A stretch of 64,000 bases of DNA from Flavobacterium crocinum (GCF_003122385.1 NZ_CP029255.1:5813432-5877431); one strand, 5' to 3'; positions 16,741 through 27,417 are shown, numbered from the stretch's first letter. The notes: generated by a model not told the origin, from the letters alone. Numbers and translations are program-made.

Positions 16741-19700
16741 ATGAGTTTCATAAATAGTATTATTAAAGTCTTTGTGGGTGATAAATCACAGAAAGATGTC
16801 AAAGCTTTACAACCTTACTTAACAAAAATTAAAGCATTCGAAGCTCCCTTAATGAGTCTTTCAAACGACGAATTAAGAGGCAGAACCGTTTATTTTAAAG
16901 ATAGAATAAAAGAAGCCAGAGCTGACAAAGATGCTAAAATTGCTTCGCTTAAAGCAGAAGTAGAAAACATCGAAGACATCGATAAAAGAGAAGATATTTA
17001 TGATGCTATTGATGCTCTTGAAAAAGAAGCTTATGAAATCTCTGAAAAAACTTTATTAGAAATTCTTCCAGAAGCATTTTCTGTAGTAAAAGAAACGGCG
17101 CGTCGTTTCAAAGAAAACTCTCATATTGAAGTTACGGCTACTCCAAAAGACCGTGAATTTTCTGCAACAAAACCATATATTACAATTGATGGCGAAAAAT
17201 CTATCTGGGCAAACAAATGGAATGCTGCCGGAAAAGACATCACTTGGGACATGATTCACTATGATGTTCAGTTAATTGGTGGTATGGTTTTACACGAAGG
17301 TAAAGTTGCCGAAATGCAAACGGGTGAAGGTAAAACGTTAGTGGCTACACTTCCATTATACTTAAACGCTTTGACAGGAAACGGAGTTCACTTAGTAACA
17401 GTGAATGACTACTTAGCAAAACGTGATAGCACTTGGAAAGCTCCTTTATTTGAATTCCACGGATTATCTGTTGACTGTATTGACAATCACCAGCCAAGTA
17501 CAGAACAAAGAAAAAAAGCATACGACGCAGATATCACTTACGGAACCAACAACGAATTTGGTTTTGACTACTTAAGAGATAACATGGCGCACTCGCCAAG
17601 CGATTTAGTTCAGAGAAAACACAATTTCGCGATTGTCGACGAGGTCGATTCTGTATTAATTGATGATGCCAGAACACCTCTTATCATTTCAGGACCAGTT
17701 CCTCAGGGAGATCGTCACGAATTCAACGAATTGAAACCAAAAATTGAAAACTTAGTTGCACAACAACGTCAGTTAGCAAATGGTTTCTTAGCTGAAGCTA
17801 AAAAATTAATCAAAGAAGGAAATACTAAAGACGGAGGTTTCTTATTGCTAAGAGCTTACAGATCTTTGCCTAAAAATAAAGCATTAATTAAGTTTTTGAG
17901 CGAAGAAGGAATTAAACAATTACTTCAAAAAACTGAAAACCAATACATGCAGGATAACAATCGCGAAATGCATAAAGTTGACGAAGCTTTATATTTTGTG
18001 ATTGAAGAAAAAAACAATCAGGTTGAATTGACAGATAATGGTATTAAATACCTTTCTGGAGATACAGATGCAGATTTCTTCGTTTTACCAGACATTGGAA
18101 CAGAAATAGCTGCGATCGAAAAACAAAAATTAGACAAAGACGCTGAAGCAGAAGCTAAAGAAAGATTATTCCAGGATTTTGGAGTAAAAAGCGAGCGTAT
18201 TCACACTTTGACTCAGCTTTTAAAAGCATATGCTTTATTTGAAAAAGATGTAGAATACGTGATCATGGACAACAAAATTATGATTGTCGATGAGCAAACA
18301 GGTCGTATCATGGATGGACGTCGTTATTCTGACGGATTACACCAGGCGATCGAAGCTAAAGAAAACGTAAAAATCGAAGCTGCAACTCAAACTTTTGCAA
18401 CTGTAACGTTACAGAACTATTTCAGAATGTACAGCAAATTAGCTGGTATGACGGGTACAGCTGTTACAGAAGCTGGTGAGTTATGGCAGATCTATAAATT
18501 AGATGTTGTTGAAATTCCAACTAACCGTGGAATTGCAAGAATTGACAAAGAAGATTACATCTACAAAACAACTCGTGAAAAATTCAACGCTGTAATTGAA
18601 GATGTAACTGAATTATCACAAGCAGGAAGACCGGTATTGATTGGAACAACTTCTGTAGAGATTTCAGAATTATTAAGCCGTATGCTTAAAATGAGAGGAA
18701 TCCAACACAACGTATTAAATGCTAAAATGCACAAGCAAGAAGCTCAAATCGTTGAAGAAGCTGGAAAAGCCGGAGTGGTAACAATTGCAACAAACATGGC
18801 TGGTCGTGGTACCGATATTAAATTATCTCCGGAAGTTAAAGCTGCAGGAGGTTTAGCAATCGTGGGTACAGAGCGTCATGATTCACGTCGTGTAGACAGA
18901 CAGTTACGTGGTCGTTCTGGTCGTCAGGGAGATCCGGGAAGTTCTCAATTCTACGTTTCTCTTGAAGATAACTTAATGCGTTTATTCGGTTCTGAAAGAG
19001 TTGCGAAAGTAATGGACAGAATGGGATTGAAAGAAGGTGAAGTTATTCAGCATTCTATGATGACTAAATCTATCGAACGTGCTCAGAAAAAAGTAGAAGA
19101 AAACAACTTTGGTGTTCGTAAACGTTTACTAGAATATGATGACGTAATGAACTCTCAACGTGAAGTAGTTTACAAACGTCGTCGTCACGCATTATTCGGA
19201 GAACGTTTAAAACTGGATATCGCTAACATGCTTTATGATACTTGCGAGTTGATTGTAAGCAACAATAAAGTGGCAAATGATTTCAAAGGATATGAATTTG
19301 ATTTAATTCGCTATTTCGGAATCACTTCTCCAATCTCTGAAGCAGATTTCTTAAAATTATCTGATATCGAAGTTACTGGAAAAGTATACAAAGAAGCTTT
19401 AGCTTTTTATACTGAAAAAACAGAAAGAAGCGCAAGAGAAGCTTTCCCAATTATCAAAGGAGTTTACGAAGAGCCAAATAATCATTTCGAAAGAATCGTA
19501 GTTCCATTTACAGACGGAATCAAAACTTTGAATGTTGTTACTGACCTGAAAAAAGCTTACGATAGCGAAGGAGCTCAATTAATTGCTGATTTCGAGAAAA
19601 ACATCACACTTTCTATTGTGGATGAAGCTTGGAAGAAACATTTACGTAAAATGGACGAATTGAAACAATCTGTTCAATTGGCTGTTCACGAACAAAAAGA

Positions 19701-20085
19701 TCCATTGCTAATCTACAAATTAGAAGCTTTCAATTTGTTTAGAGGAATGTTGGACAACGTTAACAAAGAAGTTATTTCATTCTTATTCAAAGGTGATTTA
19801 CCAGCTCAAAACGTTCCTGAAATTCACGAAGCAAGAGAAGTAGTTCGTCCAAAGGAAAATTTACAATTAAGTAAAGACGAAATTCCAAACAGCGAAAGCA
19901 TTAATCGTGAAGCAGGAGAAACTCAACAGCGTCAGGTTACAGAAACTATCGTAAGAGATATGCCAAAAATCAACAGAAATGATACTGTAACAGTTCAGGA
20001 AGTTGCAACTGGTAAAACAGAAACGATGAAGTATAAAAAAGCTGAGGCTTTAATTGCTGCTGGAACTTGGGTTTTGATTAACTAA
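16741..20085 (+). CDS. secA: Preprotein translocase ATPase SecA
   Basis: A 1114-residue SecA, longer than the about 900 residues of E. coli. NBD1 has Walker [18 protein letters not shown] near residue 195 and [17 protein letters not shown] near 300. An extended segment of roughly 130 residues (about 330-460, containing [16 protein letters not shown]) splits the region before the preprotein-crosslinking domain and accounts for much of the extra length; such an insert is typical of Bacteroidetes. [12 protein letters not shown] and [14 protein letters not shown] near 690-740 are motifs of NBD2. The C-terminus ends [20 protein letters not shown] and lacks the zinc-binding Cys cluster that contacts SecB in proteobacteria. 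It powers Sec export at the inner membrane. Confidence 0.98.
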   Translation: MSFINSIIKVFVGDKSQKDVKALQPYLTKIKAFEAPLMSLSNDELRGRTVYFKDRIKEARADKDAKIASLKAEVENIEDIDKREDIYDAIDALEKEAYEISEKTLLEILPEAFSVVKETARRFKENSHIEVTATPKDREFSATKPYITIDGEKSIWANKWNAAGKDITWDMIHYDVQLIGGMVLHEGKVAEMQTGEGKTLVATLPLYLNALTGNGVHLVTVNDYLAKRDSTWKAPLFEFHGLSVDCIDNHQPSTEQRKKAYDADITYGTNNEFGFDYLRDNMAHSPSDLVQRKHNFAIVDEVDSVLIDDARTPLIISGPVPQGDRHEFNELKPKIENLVAQQRQLANGFLAEAKKLIKEGNTKDGGFLLLRAYRSLPKNKALIKFLSEEGIKQLLQKTENQYMQDNNREMHKVDEALYFVIEEKNNQVELTDNGIKYLSGDTDADFFVLPDIGTEIAAIEKQKLDKDAEAEAKERLFQDFGVKSERIHTLTQLLKAYALFEKDVEYVIMDNKIMIVDEQTGRIMDGRRYSDGLHQAIEAKENVKIEAATQTFATVTLQNYFRMYSKLAGMTGTAVTEAGELWQIYKLDVVEIPTNRGIARIDKEDYIYKTTREKFNAVIEDVTELSQAGRPVLIGTTSVEISELLSRMLKMRGIQHNVLNAKMHKQEAQIVEEAGKAGVVTIATNMAGRGTDIKLSPEVKAAGGLAIVGTERHDSRRVDRQLRGRSGRQGDPGSSQFYVSLEDNLMRLFGSERVAKVMDRMGLKEGEVIQHSMMTKSIERAQKKVEENNFGVRKRLLEYDDVMNSQREVVYKRRRHALFGERLKLDIANMLYDTCELIVSNNKVANDFKGYEFDLIRYFGITSPISEADFLKLSDIEVTGKVYKEALAFYTEKTERSAREAFPIIKGVYEEPNNHFERIVVPFTDGIKTLNVVTDLKKAYDSEGAQLIADFEKNITLSIVDEAWKKHLRKMDELKQSVQLAVHEQKDPLLIYKLEAFNLFRGMLDNVNKEVISFLFKGDLPAQNVPEIHEAREVVRPKENLQLSKDEIPNSESINREAGETQQRQVTETIVRDMPKINRNDTVTVQEVATGKTETMKYKKAEALIAAGTWVLIN

Positions 20086-20106
20086 GAAAAATCCAATGTT
20101 AAATAT

Positions 20107-20144
20107 AAAATCCCCGATTACAAATGTAGTCGGGGATTTTTTTT
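20107..20144 (+). terminator. Intrinsic terminator of secA
   Basis: TCCCCGA (20111-20117) pairs with TCGGGGA (20130-20136), with partial pairing of the inner bases and a run of eight T after the stem. Confidence 0.9.
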
Positions 20145-20223
20145 GCCACGAATTTCACGAATTTTCGCGAATTCCTTCTTTTATTTCTTGTAGAAAAAAT
20201 TAACGGAAATTCGTGCAAATGGC
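20145..20223. repeat. Dispersed inverted repeat, GCCACGAATT family, copy 1
   Basis: It begins GCCACGAATTTCACGAATTT and ends with the approximate inverse complement GGAAATTCGTGCAAATGGC. It sits right after the secA terminator. The other copies are at 28677-28765 and 62603-62685. Confidence 0.75.
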
Positions 20224-20260
20224 ATACCTATTTACGTTCACTCTGGTCATTGCAAACAAA

Positions 20261-20923
20261 TCATCTCGGATTATCCTGATAATATCTTTCTTCAATTCGT
20301 TTTATGTCTCTTATAGAATTTTTAGCCCAATCTAAACGTTTAGCAAGAATTTCTTCATCCGTTAATTTCCAATCAATATCAGATCTTCTCAATCTATTGG
20401 TTAAATTTTGGATGATGATCGCTGCAGAAACCGAAATATTCAAACTTTCGGTAAAACCAACCATTGGAATCTTTAAAAACCCATCGGCATTATCCATAAT
20501 TTCTTGTGACAAACCTTCTTTTTCAGTTCCAAAGAATAAAGCACTTGGTTTTGTGATATCAAAATCTTCCAGCATGCAGTCTTTTTCATGTGGCGTTGTT
20601 GCTATAATCTGATAGCCTTTACTTTTCAAATTAGAAAGACAACCTGAAACCGAATCAAATCTGTTTATATCAACCCATTTTTGTGCTCCTAACGCAATCT
20701 CTTTATCGATTCTTTTTCCGAAACGCTGTTCAATTACATTCAATTCCTGAATTCCAAAAACTTCGCAGCTTCGCATTACCGCACTGGTATTATGCATTTG
20801 ATACACATCTTCAACAGCAACTGTAAAATGCTTTGTGCGATTTTCCAATACTTTTAAAAAATTAGCTTTTCGATTTTCAGTTAATATGTTTTCTAAGAAT
20901 GCGAGGTAATCTAAATCAATCAT
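20261..20923 (-). CDS. TrmH/SpoU-family RNA 2'-O-methyltransferase
   Basis: A 220-residue SPOUT methyltransferase. Motif 1 is visible as YQMHNTSAVMRSCEVFGI (with N-T-S-A-V-x-R, near residue 43). Motif 2 is KPSALFFGTEKEGLSQEIMD near 135, and motif 3 GFTESLNISVSAAIIIQNL near 165, forming the knotted SAM site. The closest described function is TrmH, Gm18 methylation of tRNA, but other SpoU members act on 23S rRNA, so the target is uncertain. It is convergent with secA and divergent from the sirtuin gene. Confidence 0.88.
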   Translation of the reverse strand: MIDLDYLAFLENILTENRKANFLKVLENRTKHFTVAVEDVYQMHNTSAVMRSCEVFGIQELNVIEQRFGKRIDKEIALGAQKWVDINRFDSVSGCLSNLKSKGYQIIATTPHEKDCMLEDFDITKPSALFFGTEKEGLSQEIMDNADGFLKIPMVGFTESLNISVSAAIIIQNLTNRLRRSDIDWKLTDEEILAKRLDWAKNSIRDIKRIEERYYQDNPR

Positions 20924-21061
20924 TTTAATTCTTTTTATTACTAACTATAAGTTCTTCAACTTACATTACGGAAATTTAAGTCTGCGAAAATAACTATTTC
21001 ATTTGAAAGATTTCTCATTTGATTATCTTTGGATTAGTAATTAGAAAAAACTCTTTTAAAA

Positions 21062-21751
21062 ATGAAAAAAAAACTTGTAGTCTTAACCGGAGCTGGAATT
21101 AGTGCTGAAAGCGGAATCAAAACTTTTCGCGACAGTGATGGTTTATGGGAAGGGCATGATGTGATGGAAGTTGCTACACCAGAAGGCTGGTTCAAAAATC
21201 AGGAACTGGTTTTAGACTTTTACAACAAACGTCGTCAGCAATTAAAAGAGGTAAAACCAAATTTAGGGCATACTATTTTGGCTGAATTAGAGAAAGATTT
21301 TGACGTACATATCATCACTCAAAATGTAGACGATTTACACGAACGTGCAGGCAGTACAAAAGTTTTGCATTTACATGGTGAATTATTAAAAGTTAGAAGT
21401 GTTCGCGATAAAAATCTAATTCTCGACTGGACAGAAGATTTACATACTGGTGATTTTGATGGAAACGGACATCAATTACGCCCACATATTGTTTGGTTTG
21501 GCGAAGAAGTTCCTGCTCTTGAAGAAGCAATTGATATTACAGAAACGGCAGATTATTTTGCTGTGATTGGAACTTCGCTTCAGGTTTATCCTGCTGCAGG
21601 ATTGATTGCTTATACTCCAAGTACCTCTCCTGTTTTTTATATTGATCCAAAACCTATCTCGATTCCAAATATTAGAAACAAAGTAGAAACGATTGCCAAG
21701 TTCGCATCTGAAGGAGTTGCCGATTTAAGAACGCGATTAAATTCATTTTGA
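21062..21751 (+). CDS. NAD-dependent protein deacylase (CobB/SIRT5-like sirtuin)
   Basis: A 229-residue sirtuin. VLTGAGISAESGIKTFRD near residue 6 is the NAD-binding motif, TQNVDDLHERAGS near 95 carries the conserved Gln-Asn-x-Asp, and the catalytic His is in HLHGE near 115. The YNKRR stretch near 57 fits the Tyr-x-x-Arg pair that lets SIRT5-type enzymes accept succinyl-lysine. The four cysteines that hold the structural zinc in most sirtuins are missing: the segment from HGELLKVRS to QLRPHIVWFGE has none. It removes acyl groups from lysine with NAD and acts in the cytoplasm. It lies just upstream of purB, whose promoter starts about 45 bases after its stop. Confidence 0.93.
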   Translation: MKKKLVVLTGAGISAESGIKTFRDSDGLWEGHDVMEVATPEGWFKNQELVLDFYNKRRQQLKEVKPNLGHTILAELEKDFDVHIITQNVDDLHERAGSTKVLHLHGELLKVRSVRDKNLILDWTEDLHTGDFDGNGHQLRPHIVWFGEEVPALEEAIDITETADYFAVIGTSLQVYPAAGLIAYTPSTSPVFYIDPKPISIPNIRNKVETIAKFASEGVADLRTRLNSF

Positions 21752-21797
21752 ATGCACAAATGCACGTTTTAATTACCTCTAATCGCCAAATTCTGTT

Positions 21798-21805
21798 TAT
21801 ATTTG
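21798..21805 (+). promoter_or_regulatory. Promoter -7 element of purB
   Basis: TATATTTG matches TAnnTTTG and is followed by CACC. The ATG at 21831 leaves a leader of about 20 bases. The -33 side has only T-rich sequence (TTTTAATT). Confidence 0.5.
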
Positions 21806-21830
21806 CACCTTTCGAAAAAACAACATAACA

Positions 21831-23177
21831 ATGACTACTCTAAACGAATTGAATGCTATTTCTCCTATTGATGGAAGATATAGAAATAAAACCCAAAATT
21901 TAGCACCATTTTTCTCTGAAGAAGCTTTGATAAAATACCGTGTTTTGGTTGAAGTGGAATATTTTATTGCTTTATGCGAAATTCCATTACCTCAATTAAA
22001 AGGTATTGATTCTGGTTTATTTGAAAGTTTGAGAAACATCTACAAAAATTTCTCTACTGAAGATGCACTTTGGATTAAAGAAACAGAAAAAGTAACCAAC
22101 CACGACGTAAAAGCGGTTGAATACTTTATTAAAGATGCTTTCGAAAAATTAGGTTTATCTCAATACAAAGAGTTCATTCACTTCGGATTAACATCACAGG
22201 ATATTAATAATACTGCTATTCCGCTTTCTACAAAAAAAGCGTTTGAGCAGGTTTATATGCCTTCTTTAATTGCTTTAATCGCTAAATTAAAAGAACTAAG
22301 TACAGAGTGGAAAGATATTCCGATGTTGGCACGTACGCACGGACAGCCAGCCTCTCCTACTCGTTTAGGAAAAGAAATTTTGGTTTTCGTAGAGCGCTTA
22401 GAAGAGCAAATGCGTTTATTATTCAACGTTCCGTTTGCAGCTAAATTTGGTGGTGCTACCGGAAACTTTAATGCTCATCATGTAGCGTATCCACAAATTG
22501 ACTGGAAACAATTTGGAAATAAATTTGTTGAAACGGATCTTGGTTTAAAACATTCTTTTCCAACAACTCAAATTGAGCATTACGATCATTTTGCTGCTTT
22601 TTTTGATGCTTTAAAAAGAATCAACACCATTATTATCGATTTAGACCGTGATATTTGGACATATGTATCAATGGACTATTTCAAACAAAAAATCAAAGCC
22701 GGGGAAATTGGCTCTTCTGCAATGCCACATAAAGTAAATCCGATTGATTTTGAGAACTCTGAAGGAAATTTAGGAATTGCAAATGCTATTTTTGAACATC
22801 TTTCTGCAAAATTACCAATCTCAAGATTACAGCGTGATTTAACTGACAGTACTGTTTTACGTAATGTTGGAGTTCCATTCGGACATACTATTATTGCTTT
22901 TGAGGCAACTCTAAAAGGGTTGAATAAATTACTTTTAAACGAAAGTAAATTTGCTGAAGATTTAGAAAGAAACTGGGCAGTTGTGGCTGAAGCAATTCAG
23001 ACTATTTTACGCCGTGAAGCATATCCAAACCCTTATGAAGCTTTAAAAGGCCTAACAAGAACAAATGAAGCTATTGATAAAAATGCGATTCATAATTTTA
23101 TTGCAACTTTAGAAGTTTCAGATGCTGTTAGAGCAGAATTATTAGCAATAACTCCTAGTAATTACACAGGAATCTAA
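21831..23177 (+). CDS. purB: Adenylosuccinate lyase
   Basis: A 448-residue member of the fumarase/aspartase superfamily. It starts with the conserved LNAISPIDGRYRNKT, has THGQPASPTRLGKE near residue 168, and carries the superfamily signature GSSAMPHKVNPIDFEN near 295 with the catalytic Ser loop. The length fits the E. coli-type PurB (456 residues). It splits SAICAR to AICAR and adenylosuccinate to AMP in purine synthesis, in the cytoplasm. A strong terminator follows. Confidence 0.97.
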   Translation: MTTLNELNAISPIDGRYRNKTQNLAPFFSEEALIKYRVLVEVEYFIALCEIPLPQLKGIDSGLFESLRNIYKNFSTEDALWIKETEKVTNHDVKAVEYFIKDAFEKLGLSQYKEFIHFGLTSQDINNTAIPLSTKKAFEQVYMPSLIALIAKLKELSTEWKDIPMLARTHGQPASPTRLGKEILVFVERLEEQMRLLFNVPFAAKFGGATGNFNAHHVAYPQIDWKQFGNKFVETDLGLKHSFPTTQIEHYDHFAAFFDALKRINTIIIDLDRDIWTYVSMDYFKQKIKAGEIGSSAMPHKVNPIDFENSEGNLGIANAIFEHLSAKLPISRLQRDLTDSTVLRNVGVPFGHTIIAFEATLKGLNKLLLNESKFAEDLERNWAVVAEAIQTILRREAYPNPYEALKGLTRTNEAIDKNAIHNFIATLEVSDAVRAELLAITPSNYTGI

Positions 23178-23200
23178 AGAAAACACCAAATATTTTGTCA

Positions 23201-23234
23201 AAAAAAGCTATCTTTATCGAGATAGCTTTTTTTT
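23201..23234 (+). terminator. Intrinsic terminator of purB
   Basis: AAAAAAGCTATC and GATAGCTTTTTTTT form a perfect stem around TTTATCGA, with a T run. It lies 24 bases after the purB stop. Confidence 0.92.
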
Positions 23235-23347
23235 ATTTAATTCGGAGCTAAACCAGTATTACCTAGCCATTTATTCTTATAAAAGTGCAGTGGTTTCATT
23301 ACAATGAAAAGCTGGATCAGCTCCTTAAAAAAATACCACGTTTTTAT

Positions 23348-25585
23348 ATGATTGCATTAAATGCCGCTGCCGAAAGTACACACCACTTACAACCCTTAAT
23401 TAGTGATTTAGGATTAATCCTGATGACTGCCGGAATTGCCGTTCTACTATTTAAAAAAATGAAACAGCCTTTGGTTTTAGGCTACCTGATTGCAGGATTT
23501 TTAGCCGGAAACCATTTTGATTTTTTCCCTTCTATAACAGACATGAAAAGTGTTGAAGTTTGGGCAGAAATCGGGGTCATATTTTTACTTTTTAGTTTGG
23601 GACTCGAATTCAGCTTTAAGAAACTAATGAAAGTTGGAGGTACCTCATCTGTCACCGCCATAACCCAAATTATGTTTATGACATTGATTGGTTATTGTGT
23701 CGGACAATGGATGGGCTGGGGAAAAATGGACAGTATTTTCCTTGGAGCGACACTTTCTATTTCTTCCACAACGATTATTATCAGGGCTTTTGATGAATTG
23801 GGAGTGAAAGGAAAAAAGTTCGTTGGAATTGTTTTTGGAGCCTTAATTGTTGAAGATATTGTAGCTATTTTAATGCTTGTTTTATTATCGACAATTGCAG
23901 TAAGCGATCAGGTTTCCGGAGGCGAATTATTACAGTCTGTTTTAAAATTAGTATTCTTTTTGATCATTTGGTTCTTAGGAGGAATTTTTATTATTCCAAC
24001 GATTTTGAAAAAAGCAAAGCATCTTTTAACTGATGAAATGCTGCTTATTATTTCGTTAGCATTATGTTTGATGATGGTAATGTTTGCCGCTAATGTTGGT
24101 TTCTCTCCGGCGTTAGGAGCTTTTATCATGGGTTCTATTATTGCTGAGACTACACAGGCAGAAAAAATTGAGCATTTAATTCAGCCTGTAAAAGATTTAT
24201 TCGGTGCTGTTTTCTTTGTATCTGTGGGAATGTTAATTAATCCTGACACACTATTAACTTATGCAATGCCGGTTGGTTTAATTACACTTTTAACTATTTT
24301 CGGAAAAGCATTTAGTTCTTCTATCGGAGCTTTAATTTCCGGTCAACCGTTGAAGCAATCTGTTCAGACCGGAATGAGTTTGGCACAAATTGGAGAGTTT
24401 TCTTTTATTATTGCAACTCTTGGAATGACGCTGAAAGTAACCAGTGATTTCCTGTATCCAATTATCGTAGCGGTATCGGCAATAACTACATTTACAACTC
24501 CGTTTTTAATTAAATATTCTGAAAGATTTGCTTTGTTTTTAGAATCAAAAATGCCAAAACGATGGGTTAAAAACATCAACAGATACAGTGTCAATGCTCA
24601 GGCAATCAAATCGGTAAGTACCTGGCAGATTGTATTGCGATCTTCGATTACTCAGATTATACTTCATACTATTATTATTACCGCAATTATTTTATTGTCA
24701 TCTAAATTCGTTGCGCCTTTAGTTGCCGATACACGATTCGGAAATACTTTGGCTGCTTTATTGACTTTAGTCATTATAGCGCCCTTTCTATGGGCATTGT
24801 CGCTCCGTCGTGTAAAAGTAGAAGAAGTCGAAATCCTTTGGGAAGAACGTAAATACCGCGGGGCATTATTAATGCTTATTTTAATCAGAATGAGTCTTGG
24901 ATTATTCTTTGTCGGGTTTTTATTGAATATCTTCTTCTCACCTTTAGTAGCATTTATTGCACTAATCATTGCCATTGGAGCCTATCAAATTTTCCCTAAA
25001 AAATTAAATGAACAATATCATAAAATCGAAAATCACTTTTTGAAAAACCTCAACGATCGTGAGAACAAAAAGATTGACAGAAGATATGCTAATTTGATGC
25101 CGTGGGATGGTCATATGTCTTTTTTTGACATTAAAAAAGAATCGAATCTCGTTGGCAAAACACTGCAGGAATTAAAGATTCGAGAATCATTAGGAATTAA
25201 TATCGCTTACATCAAACGTGGCGAAGTAACCATTCCGATTCCGACCAAAAATGAAAGATTATTTCCAGGCGATGAAATCTGCGTAATTGGTACCGATGCC
25301 CAAATTGTTGAATTTACAAAGTATCTAAATCAAAATGAAACTGAAGCCCCTGGGAAAGTAGAAGAAACCGATATTGTTTTGCGTCAGCTTGAGGTATCCC
25401 AAGATGAATTCATTCAAAAAAGCATCGGCCAATTCAGAGCCAAAACCGACGGAATGGTTGTAGGAATTGAACGAAACGGAAATCGTATCCTAAATCCGGA
25501 GTCTAGTTTAATCTTAGAAAAAAATGATATTCTTTGGGTTGTAGGAGATAAAAAAAGAATGAATGCTTTGTTGGCGGTGAAATAG
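23348..25585 (+). CDS. Cation:proton antiporter (Kef/CPA2) with regulatory C-terminal domain
   Basis: About 745 residues. The frame is open from a GTG at 23285, but the conserved protein begins MIALNAAAESTHHLQPLISD at 23348, so I prefer this ATG. About twelve membrane segments of the Na+/H+ exchanger fold follow, with LGYLIAGFLAG, FLLFSLGLEFSF and LGATLSISSTTIIIRAFDE as CPA2 motifs. A second hydrophobic block lies near residues 430-560. After a charged linker comes a TrkA-C-type domain (about 590-660: NLVGKTLQELKIRESLGINI) and a second similar repeat to the end. It probably exchanges K+ or Na+ for H+ at the inner membrane, gated by a ligand at the TrkA-C domains. Confidence 0.88.
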   Translation: MIALNAAAESTHHLQPLISDLGLILMTAGIAVLLFKKMKQPLVLGYLIAGFLAGNHFDFFPSITDMKSVEVWAEIGVIFLLFSLGLEFSFKKLMKVGGTSSVTAITQIMFMTLIGYCVGQWMGWGKMDSIFLGATLSISSTTIIIRAFDELGVKGKKFVGIVFGALIVEDIVAILMLVLLSTIAVSDQVSGGELLQSVLKLVFFLIIWFLGGIFIIPTILKKAKHLLTDEMLLIISLALCLMMVMFAANVGFSPALGAFIMGSIIAETTQAEKIEHLIQPVKDLFGAVFFVSVGMLINPDTLLTYAMPVGLITLLTIFGKAFSSSIGALISGQPLKQSVQTGMSLAQIGEFSFIIATLGMTLKVTSDFLYPIIVAVSAITTFTTPFLIKYSERFALFLESKMPKRWVKNINRYSVNAQAIKSVSTWQIVLRSSITQIILHTIIITAIILLSSKFVAPLVADTRFGNTLAALLTLVIIAPFLWALSLRRVKVEEVEILWEERKYRGALLMLILIRMSLGLFFVGFLLNIFFSPLVAFIALIIAIGAYQIFPKKLNEQYHKIENHFLKNLNDRENKKIDRRYANLMPWDGHMSFFDIKKESNLVGKTLQELKIRESLGINIAYIKRGEVTIPIPTKNERLFPGDEICVIGTDAQIVEFTKYLNQNETEAPGKVEETDIVLRQLEVSQDEFIQKSIGQFRAKTDGMVVGIERNGNRILNPESSLILEKNDILWVVGDKKRMNALLAVK

Positions 25586-25593
25586 ATTTTTTT

Positions 25594-25745
25594 TAAGATA
25601 CTAAGCCTCTAAGTTTTTTTTTATAGAAGGTGTTGAGATTTTTCATAAACTGAAAATCTCAACACCTTCTATTTTCTTTGTTTTCATAAAAAAAATGCTA
25701 AAATTCTAAGAAAAAAACTTAGAACCTTAGCATCTCAGTATCTTA
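25594..25745. repeat. Nested inverted repeat between convergent genes, with terminator core
   Basis: The outer arms are TAAGATACT (25594-25602) and AGTATCTTA (25737-25745). The core is a 20-bp perfect hairpin, 25623-25642 with 25653-25672 and a ten-base loop, whose words read AGAAGGTGTTGAGATTTT. It sits between the antiporter and peroxiredoxin 3' ends and probably works as a terminator for both strands. The outer arm shares AACTTAGAACCTTAGCATCT words with 15555-15620. Confidence 0.8.
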
Positions 25746-25755
25746 GAAACTTAAA

Positions 25756-26394
25756 TTACTTATTTGGCTGTGGTGTCAAACGTAAATAAGGTTTTATTGG
25801 TGTATGTCCTTTTGGAAATTTTGCCGGAATATCGCTGTCCGGAATTGCCGGTGCGATTACTACATCTTCTCCATCTTTCCAGTTGGCAGGAGTAGCAACA
25901 CTATAATTTGCTGTCAATTGCAAGCTATCAATAACACGAAGTAATTCATCAAAATTTCTTCCTGTTGAAGCTGGATAGGTCAAAGTCAATTTTATTTTTT
26001 TATCAGGTCCAATCACAAAAACAGAACGTACTGTAAATTTGTCACTTGCATTTGGATGAAGCATATCGTACAAATTCGCTACTTTTTTATCTTCATCTGC
26101 AATAATTGGAAAATTAACTTCTGTATTCTGAGTTTCGTTAATGTCTTTAATCCACTCTTTATGCGAGTCTAAACCATCTACACTCAAAGCAATAACTTTT
26201 GTATTTCTTTTGGTAAATTCAGGAACATAATTCGCTACAGTTCCCAATTCAGTCGTACAAACAGGAGTAAAATCTGCTGGATGCGAAAATAAAACACCCC
26301 ATGAATCTCCTAACCATTCATGAAAACTGATTGGTCCCTGCGTGGTTTGTGCCTGAAAATCCGGAGCTATATCGCCTAATCTTAATGTTGACAT
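25756..26394 (-). CDS. 1-Cys peroxiredoxin (Prx6-type)
   Basis: A 212-residue thioredoxin-fold protein. It starts MSTLRLGDIAPDFQAQTTQG, with the peroxidatic site PADFTPVCTTELG near residues 40-52 (Thr-x-x-Cys with the conserved Pro). The C-terminal extension VVIAPAIPDSDIPAKFPKGH and YLRLTPQPNK is typical of the Prx6 subgroup, and there is no second resolving cysteine in the usual place. It reduces H2O2 and alkyl hydroperoxides in the cytoplasm. It is transcribed toward the antiporter and divergent from nothing close. Confidence 0.94.
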   Translation of the reverse strand: MSTLRLGDIAPDFQAQTTQGPISFHEWLGDSWGVLFSHPADFTPVCTTELGTVANYVPEFTKRNTKVIALSVDGLDSHKEWIKDINETQNTEVNFPIIADEDKKVANLYDMLHPNASDKFTVRSVFVIGPDKKIKLTLTYPASTGRNFDELLRVIDSLQLTANYSVATPANWKDGEDVVIAPAIPDSDIPAKFPKGHTPIKPYLRLTPQPNK

Positions 26395-26505
26395 AATTTA
26401 TCTTTTTTAGTTCCTCTAAAATTAACTAAAAAATGCATGTAGAAAACATTCAAAAGGTAAAAAAAAGTTAAAATTCTACCTTCTCTATCTAATTACTATT
26501 TTGAA

Positions 26506-27417
26506 TTAAACAAAACGCAGCACAAAGTACCAAATCGCAAGGGTTAAAAAAGAAATCGGAATACCAAAACCAACCATCATACTGCTTAATTTTGGTTTTA
26601 ATCCGTAAGTAGAAGCCAGAATTGCACCCGTAATCATTGGAGCCATTGCAGTTTCCATTATTGTAATTTTTATAGCTTCTGAATGCTGATTGAAGATAAA
26701 AACATACAATATCAGAAGAACAAGAGGAACCAGAATCAGTTTGAAAAAAAGTCCTAGATGCAGAAATTTCCAATGTTTGCTATTTCGATCAAAAGTAAGT
26801 TGCAAACCAACAGAAAGAACGGCTAAAGGCGTAACTAAACTTCCAATTTTTAGTAAAACTGCCTGAATATTTTCATGTAAATCATAATTCAAAATATTGA
26901 AAACACAAGCCAGAACAAACATCAGGAATGGCGGAAACGTAATAATCTTTTTGAAAATTCCTAAAAAGTTTGGACTTCCTTTAGAATAAAAAGCCGCTGT
27001 AAAAACACCAAGTGTAGAAACCACCACAAAAGTTCCCGGCTGATCTACTAAAACTGCCGTTTCTAATCCTTTTTTTCCAAACAAAGCTTCAATGATGGGA
27101 TAGCCCAAAAAAGAACTATTACTTAATCCGGCAGTCAAAATAAGGCAACCAATCAATTTATTTGACCATCCTTTTCTTCTTCCTAAAATATGAAAAAACA
27201 GAAAAGCTAAAATATAAGTAATCCAGCCCGCTCCTATTGGAAACAACAATTCATTGCTCCATTTTATTTTCGGAATATGATAAAGTGTAATTGCAGGAAG
27301 ACAGAAATAAATAACAATTTTATTTAATGTCTTATAGATATTAGTCGGAAATTGTTTTACTCTTTGTAAAACCAAACCCAATGAAAGGAAGAAGAATATT
27401 AATATAAAGTTGTTCAT
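26506..27417 (-). CDS. AEC-family (auxin efflux carrier) transporter
   Basis: A 303-residue membrane protein with about ten hydrophobic helices in two halves. Conserved spots include the N-terminal FFLSLGLVLQR, LSNSSFLGYPIIEALFG near residue 95 and METAMAPMITGAILASTYG near 250, all of AEC type. Family members carry out secondary transport of small carboxylates or other metabolites across the inner membrane; the substrate is unknown. It is divergent from the Rrf2 regulator at 27535 with a 117-base gap, so co-regulation is possible. Confidence 0.85.
   Translation of the reverse strand: MNNFILIFFFLSLGLVLQRVKQFPTNIYKTLNKIVIYFCLPAITLYHIPKIKWSNELLFPIGAGWITYILAFLFFHILGRRKGWSNKLIGCLILTAGLSNSSFLGYPIIEALFGKKGLETAVLVDQPGTFVVVSTLGVFTAAFYSKGSPNFLGIFKKIITFPPFLMFVLACVFNILNYDLHENIQAVLLKIGSLVTPLAVLSVGLQLTFDRNSKHWKFLHLGLFFKLILVPLVLLILYVFIFNQHSEAIKITIMETAMAPMITGAILASTYGLKPKLSSMMVGFGIPISFLTLAIWYFVLRFV

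Noticed and set aside
23285..23347. GTG start of the antiporter at 23285
   Set aside because: The extra residues are charged and unlike the conserved N-terminus that begins at the ATG 23348; still possible.
26489..26773. 94-residue frame on the minus strand inside the AEC transporter gene
   Set aside because: A shadow of the real gene in another frame with no independent support.
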